Of a stretch of DNA of 64,000 nucleotides, positions 58,603-64,000 are shown piece by piece. The stretch is from Ailanthus altissimus. Its lineage: Eukaryota > Streptophyta > Magnoliopsida > Sapindales > Simaroubaceae. A model generated the notes under the pieces. That model searched no databases, was not told the origin of the DNA, and saw nothing but the letters and a program-made list of their open reading frames with translations. The translations under genes and the position numbers were made by a program. The stretch is from NCBI GenBank assembly GCA_946807835.1, contig OX327693.1:11549501-11613500 (forward strand), written 5' to 3'. How positions within the stretch are numbered: position 1 is the first letter of the stretch; the number at the start of each line of letters is the position of its first letter.

Positions 58603-60161
58603 TGATAAGTGAAAAATAGATACATACTATCTCCCCATTTCAGCTTTTATTATTGCTCTTTTTGAGTAATTACAGTATATTTATGTATACTTGTATTGAA
58701 GTTACAGAATAAGCACTTGAATGGACTAAAGGGAGAAAAAAGTAACAAAAAGGAGTTCAAAGAGTAAAAAATATAGAGATGGAAGTGCAAAAAAGGGATG
58801 AACGTGGCTGTGTCTAGAAGATTATGTACTAGTGTTCATACAGCAGATGAATGCCTTAGAGTCTCTGGGAATTTAGATGAAGTGGCATTGACATGGATGA
58901 GCTGCATAGATTCCATAAAATTTTCAAAGATCCTCAATGCCTCAGCATTGGAAGGTAGCCTAACAGCTTTACTTTGTCAATGTCCTAGCACCAATTATGC
59001 AATGCAACAGCATGAGAACGCCTTAGCATTGGTAAACGTCAACGCCACAGTGTTCGTACATGATAGCTGGCAACACCCTTCCTTAGAAAAAAAAACGTTG
59101 CGACTTTACAATGATATTTTTGCATTATATAAAGCAACTCTTTTGAATTATTATGGGAGAAATGTTTCACCTTCATCTCAGCATTTAGGAAGTACGTTCT
59201 AGATCACAAATCACACATTTTATCTAAAAAGAAGCATATTTCAACACTTGGAATCCATTTAGAGAAGGAACAACATCATCAAGGGAGACTAATACGTGTA
59301 AGAAAAGCAATGGAACCAAGACTTTGGAAGATCATCTCAACTTCATTTCTATATTTATTTATCTAAACTTGGTTTTATTATGTTATATCTTGTAATTTGT
59401 TCTCTGAACTTTATTATGTTGAACTAATTTAATTTATCTAGAATTGTAGTTTTGAACTTAACTATGTGTTTGTAAATATTTCATTTTTGAATGCATGAAT
59501 TTTATTTTTATTCATTTTATTGGTGCTTAATGCTTATACTTGATCTAAACAATCTTATATATGAACTTTGAATTTATTGAGATAAACTTTGAAAAGGCAT
59601 CTCATTGAATAGCCTATGACAAAATAATGTATGATTGTAGAGTAACAGCTACAAGTTTCAATTATGATAGGAATATGCCTAGTTGGCATGCATGGATAAG
59701 ATAACTCAAACATAATGAATTCCATTTTAATCTTGGTATCACAGGAATATAGATATTGAATTAAGTGTGGTATAATCACATGACCATCGAAGAGGATTAT
59801 GACGAGCCTAGTGTTTAACCAATGATTAATCAAGAAATTTTCATTTAAAGCATATACATACAGACACGGGTTAAGGGATAGCTACACATCCTAGACTCAC
59901 TTACCATTGAGAGTGTTGAAATTTGTGAGTTGCATATTTAGTTATTAATTAGTGAGTAGTTTTATTTTCAATTATATCAATTTGTTCGGATAAAAATAGG
60001 AGAATTGTTTTTAGTACTTGAATAGAGCAAACTACTAGTCTTCATGGGTTAGACACCCCTTACTCTTTATTACATATTGACGATAGTGTGCATTTATGCT
60101 TAGGATAAACACTAACATCACGCTAGCACAAATACATGAATCATATTCAACAAAAATTACA
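58603..60161 (+). repeat. 3' LTR of the Athila-like element
   Basis: 1559 bp, TG...CA. It contains several AATGCCTCAGCATT-like words (58930-59060) and a TATA box. The apparent ORF at 58798-59202 is LTR sequence, not a gene. Confidence 0.82.
59126..59134 (+). promoter_or_regulatory. Candidate LTR TATA box
   Basis: TATATAAAG in the 3' LTR, missing from the shortened 5' LTR and matching that at 42510. Confidence 0.45.
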
Positions 60162-60164
60162 ACA

Positions 60165-60450
60165 CCATTGTCGCTCCTAACTTCTATCTCTAGAAGAAAA
60201 ATAACCAAATCAAGAAGAGTTTTTTGGCGAGCCAACAACTCTTTAAAGGATTGACCATCAAATGAAGCATTTATGCTAGCGTGATGTTAGTGTTTATCCT
60301 AAGCTCAAATGCACAATATCATCAATATGTAATAAAGAGTTGTTGGCTCGCCATTGTCGCTCCTAACTTCTATCTCTAGAAGAAAAACAACCGAATCAAG
60401 AGAGTTTTGTGGGGAGCCAACAGCTCCTTAAAGTATTGACTATCAAACAA
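60165..60450. repeat. Direct repeat pair enclosing an inverted piece of LTR end
   Basis: 60165-60261 and 60352-60450 are direct copies sharing CCATTGTCGCTCCTAACTTC, TATCTCTAGAAGAAAAA and GAGCCAAC. Between them, 60262-60351 is the reverse complement of the LTR terminus at about 60060-60150 (TTAGTGTTTATCCTAAG). Confidence 0.82.
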
Positions 60451-63400
60451 AGTAATGCGACTAATGAACTTTAAATTTGAAAGAGTTAGCCTCCAAATCC
60501 AATCCTTGTTAATATGGGCACTAGACTAATGGCATGCCCTCTCATGATGTGCATAGTCTATTATACACCCTGAAAGTAGTGGTGACTTAGTAAAGATAAC
60601 TTAGGCGCTTCAACTCGCCATTGATCACTATTACGTGCTTCTCAAAGTGCCCCTCCCCTTCTCTATTTTTGTCAAAATCGTAAATAATTTTTGCTTTCCT
60701 TTAGGAACCCAATAATAATTTTTTCTTGAATATTAGAGGCTGTATATGGAAAAGATATTGAAAAGAATGAGACACTATAAGAGAGGAAAAAGACCAATGA
60801 CATGAAGAATTTCATAAATAAGAAGAGGAATATAGAGGTGGAAATAATTGAGATACTCCATAAAAAGTAGGATTTCACATGGTTTAGCGAATGAATGATC
60901 AAAAAGAGACTTATTCTAGGCAAGGTTTCTAACATTTACCCCTGAAGGAAATTAGAAAACTAATTTTAGTTCATCAAGGGGAAAGTATTTCACATTTCTA
61001 GCCATTGAAGGTTTCTTTGAAGAAGAAAGTTGGGAAATTTTCTTTTTATGGATTGGGATATCTAAAGCAAGTAAAATGAGAGGAAAGGTTACTAAGGGAA
61101 AGAATGCTTTTGAAATATGAAAGTGAGAAAGGGTTGAGATGGTCAAGATTTTAAATAAGAGAAGGATTCTAAAAAATCGCCCTTGTCAAATTAGATGTAA
61201 CCTAAAAATGAAGAGTTCTATTCATCATGAACAATGATGTGTGGGAAAAAAGATAACTTTTTTAAAGAAAAACTTATGTCACATGTTGATTTGAAAAGTA
61301 AAGAAACGCGCCTTTTAAGAGCTTTAGACTTGGGTTAGCACTTATCTTTCACTTGTGGGAGGATATTTATTGGGCCTATTATTAAATGAGTTTAGTTGCC
61401 CTCTCCATTTTATCTTTCTAAAGCTCACGAGAACAAAGTAGGCCCAACTCTATTAAAATATGGATTTCAATCTAAAACTAAACTAATTTGAATATTTAGA
61501 CCAAGTAACTCAGCTTATCAACCCATCGACCCTAGAAATGGTTTATGTGAAGTATGATAAGACATGAACGGATTAAAATTACTATTTTATTTGAACTTAA
61601 ATTAGTTTAATCATTATTTTGTATGAAAAATAGTTTTTCACGAAGTGGATAATTTCTATTTAAATTCTTCTCCTCGATTATTGCATTGTGAATTACATTC
61701 AAACTTAATCTCTAATTAAACACATATTAATCAAACTTTGTGTGCTCATATATAATTTGAGTATCATTTAGGAACTTGCACTATAAATATATTTAATTTA
61801 TTTGAACTTGAAAATTCATTGAAGAGGTAGAGAACACTCAAGCATCTAAAGCATAACATCCTATTTGTCATTGAGTACTTCACATACAGAACACTAGTTT
61901 TTTTTAAAAAAATATTAATTTAAATGTCGAAGTATCTTCTTTTATAAGAGGGCAATGCTCTCTAAGTAAATTCGCATAATTTTCAAAGGTAAAGACATTC
62001 ATTTGTGATGTTTCAAACTTTAAAATTTTTGTATGAATATTTTAAATTTTTATTTAAAAAAAGTAGGTAAATGTTTTTTAACATTAGGTAAAGAACTTTT
62101 TTTTAAGGATACATATATTTCCACACGGATTTTGTTTTATCTTAGATTTTTATAATTGTTTTTTCAATTATTTTATAGTGCTCTTTTATCTCTATCTTTC
62201 AGAAGAATTCAAGAAAATTTTAACTTGTATATATATTTATTCAAACTAAAAGAAAAAGAAACTTTAGATAATAACTAAGATAATCATAGTCCAGTTGCCT
62301 GGTCACCACGTCCGCGAGCGGAACCCACTCACCCACGCTGAATAATCTGCAAATATACCATTCGAAACTTGCCACACCAGAATTCTTGACACGTCTTGAT
62401 CAATTAATCAAGTCCGTCGATTATACTTCATTAGTGTACAGATTTACGTGCAAAATAATTTTGATTTATTTAATATTTTGATCTTTATTTTTATTTTTTA
62501 ATTATAGTAAATTGATATTTTTAAATAATTTTAAATATAAATTTACAAGGCCATTAAGGGTGTGGTGAGATTTTTTTTTTTTTTTTGCTACATTGCCTTC
62601 TTTATATTTTGAATTAAAAGAGCAAAGAAACTTCAGTATACATAAATATTGAATAAAGAATTTTGGAGAAAGGTTTGTTATGTTTTTAATTTATTTACAA
62701 TTAATTATATAATTTTTGTTTCATAATTTGTCTAACTAAATTTTAAATTTGTAAGTTTTTTAGATACATCACAAATTAATATTAAAAGATTACAAAAATA
62801 TGAAGAGATTATCTCATTGATTAGATATTAACATTTTAATTTTTTTTTTCAAATAAGAGTTCTCCATTTATATCAAAATACATATTTTATCCCATATTGA
62901 GACCATCATACTGCCAATGGGTGATCGAATTTCTAATGAATAATTTAAAACTTATACTGAAATTAAAATTAATTATTATTATAAATAATTATTTAAATAT
63001 TATAAATAAAATATTCATAAATAGTTAATAATTTTATTTTGATTATCTATATAATAATACAATAATAATATATGTAATATTGATTAGATTAATAACAGTT
63101 AAATATTTAATCTTATTGTATTGCACCAAAATGTAAAATACTATTAAGCATAATCCAATTAATCTAATCTAATCCTATTACATCTTAGCGGTAATGTTAT
63201 GCTTACATCAATTGATATAGCATCTTGTCCATCTATAACTTACACAATAATAAAAAGTAAAAAGTACCGAATAAGTAATCATTATAAATTGATGACACAT
63301 TAATTGAGATGCTCATATTTTATTATTTTAATCCAACTCGTCACAATTGCAAAATGCAATCTAAATCACCAACATGTAAAATTAATGTTTTTTGTTGAGA

Positions 63401-63844
63401 GGGAAAAAAATTTAAACCCAAAATCTTGATACTAGTAAAAAAAACAATGTGGTTATTATTAATTAAACTATGTTTATCTCGCAGTACAAAGAAATAATAA
63501 TTTTTTTTTATACATTTAGAACTAAATATAAATTATTTTATGTTAATCAAGGAAACTTCAAGCTAATCCTCCACGTCAGGTCCATATCTCTTTATATTTG
63601 ACTATAAGGGAGGATATCATAAAATTTAGATTGACGATTGAGGAGCTTAATCTTTATTAAACTTTTACACTCTGGTGTATTTTTTTAATAATTTATAAGA
63701 AGGGTCTGCTGCATATATATTCTTTGAAATTTGGTGAAAATATAGATTAATCCAGACACTTTTATTCTTTTTCATTCTCAATCAAACACCACTTGACATC
63801 GAAGTTTTAAATTAACATAAAGTGTTTAGAATTTTTGTTAATAC
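60451..63844. other. AT-rich right-hand region, no gene supported
   Basis: Short minus-strand open frames (60672-60935, 60952-61146) have no recognisable homologue. A small GC-richer patch lies near 62290-62340. Poly(T) near 62571-62586. No mobile-element ends identified. Confidence 0.55.
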
Positions 63845-64000
63845 TAAGAGTGGGTGTGATATGGTTCAATCTGATATCTTTTAAAATTGAATTAAATAAA
63901 AAAATTTAGAAGTTTTGTTTTTAAAATCAAATATGCTAAATTATGTATGAGACCGAACTGTATTAAATTGATTCGGTTCAGTACAATTTTTTAAATATTT
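63845..64000. mobile_element. Left end of a hAT-like repeat, cut by the window edge
   Basis: GAGTGGGTGTGATATGGTTC followed by GACCGAACTG and GATTCGGTTC words resembles the subterminal region of the element at 29505-30808. TIR and TSD cannot be tested because the right end is missing. Confidence 0.45.

Larger units (their letters stand above)
48948..60161 (+). mobile_element. Athila-like Ty3/gypsy retrotransposon, 11.2 kb, decayed
   Basis: 5' LTR 48948-49310, degenerate primer site, gag, protease, RT, RNase H, integrase, an additional env-position ORF, long 3' UTR, polypurine tract 58587-58602, and 3' LTR 58603-60161. Both LTRs start TGATAAG and share the terminal CATGAAT-ATAT-CAACAAAAATT block. 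Domain order PR-RT-RH-INT defines Ty3/gypsy. The large size and post-pol ORF suit the Athila/Tat lineage. No TSD was found, perhaps because the right flank is rearranged. Confidence 0.88.

Noticed and set aside
58798..59202. 134-codon open frame, plus strand
   Set aside because: Lies wholly inside the 3' LTR of the Athila-like element, overlaps the TATA region and has no family motifs.
60672..61146. Minus-strand open frames of 87 and 64 codons
   Set aside because: Low-complexity Phe/Ser/Leu-rich readings without recognisable homology.
62290..62340. Small GC-richer patch, considered as an ncRNA or exon
   Set aside because: No tRNA-like arms, splice signals or coding frame; too short to interpret.

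Overview
This is nuclear DNA from a flowering plant, most likely a eudicot. It is AT-rich, uses GT-AG introns and is dominated by plant retrotransposons (Ty1/copia, Ty3/gypsy, L1-type LINE) and small DNA transposons. The species cannot be named from the window. Only one gene looks intact.

1-22.3 kb: the 3' part (16 exons, 608 codons plus stop) of a plastid acyl-ACP synthetase / acyl-activating enzyme of the AAE15/AAE16 type, + strand. Its transit peptide and first exons lie to the left of the window. All sixteen exons join in frame at canonical splice sites and carry the adenylate-forming motifs. Its introns have accumulated mobile DNA: a gypsy solo LTR (target-site duplication, TSD, ATAGC), a small hAT MITE (TSD CATACTAT), an internally deleted copia element with intact ends (TSD AGTGC, tRNA-Met-type primer site), a 130-bp tandem dimer, a perfect hairpin and a nested AT-rich palindrome.

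22.3-32.2 kb: gene-free DNA with a 5'-truncated LINE (12-bp TSD), a TA-flanked MITE-like element, a long foldback element resembling a Mutator-type MITE, and a 1.3-kb non-autonomous hAT element.

32.2-44.3 kb: a chimera of two decayed Ty3/gypsy elements facing opposite ways. The minus-strand one keeps an LTR, gag and protease. The plus-strand one keeps the integrase C-terminus, 3' UTR and LTR. A 2.24-kb TG...CA solo-LTR-like element (TSD GTTTG) sits inside the plus-strand UTR.

44.3-48.9 kb: a second copy of that element, with another LTR-like sequence nested inside, interrupts an unidentified minus-strand coding remnant. The reading frame resumes when the insertion is mentally removed.

48.9-60.2 kb: an 11.2-kb Athila-like gypsy element with gag, protease, RT, RNase H and integrase remnants, plus a further ORF in the env position; all are broken by stops and frameshifts. 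Its 3' LTR is followed by a duplicated and inverted rearrangement.

60.5-64 kb: AT-rich DNA with no supportable gene; a hAT-like repeat starts near the right edge.

The window therefore shows one housekeeping lipid gene beside nested repeats. I found no new pathway or gene cluster. The most unusual items are the young-looking but internally dead copia element, the interrupted minus-strand ORF, the env-position ORF, and a roughly 12-bp motif recurring through several gypsy LTRs and UTRs.
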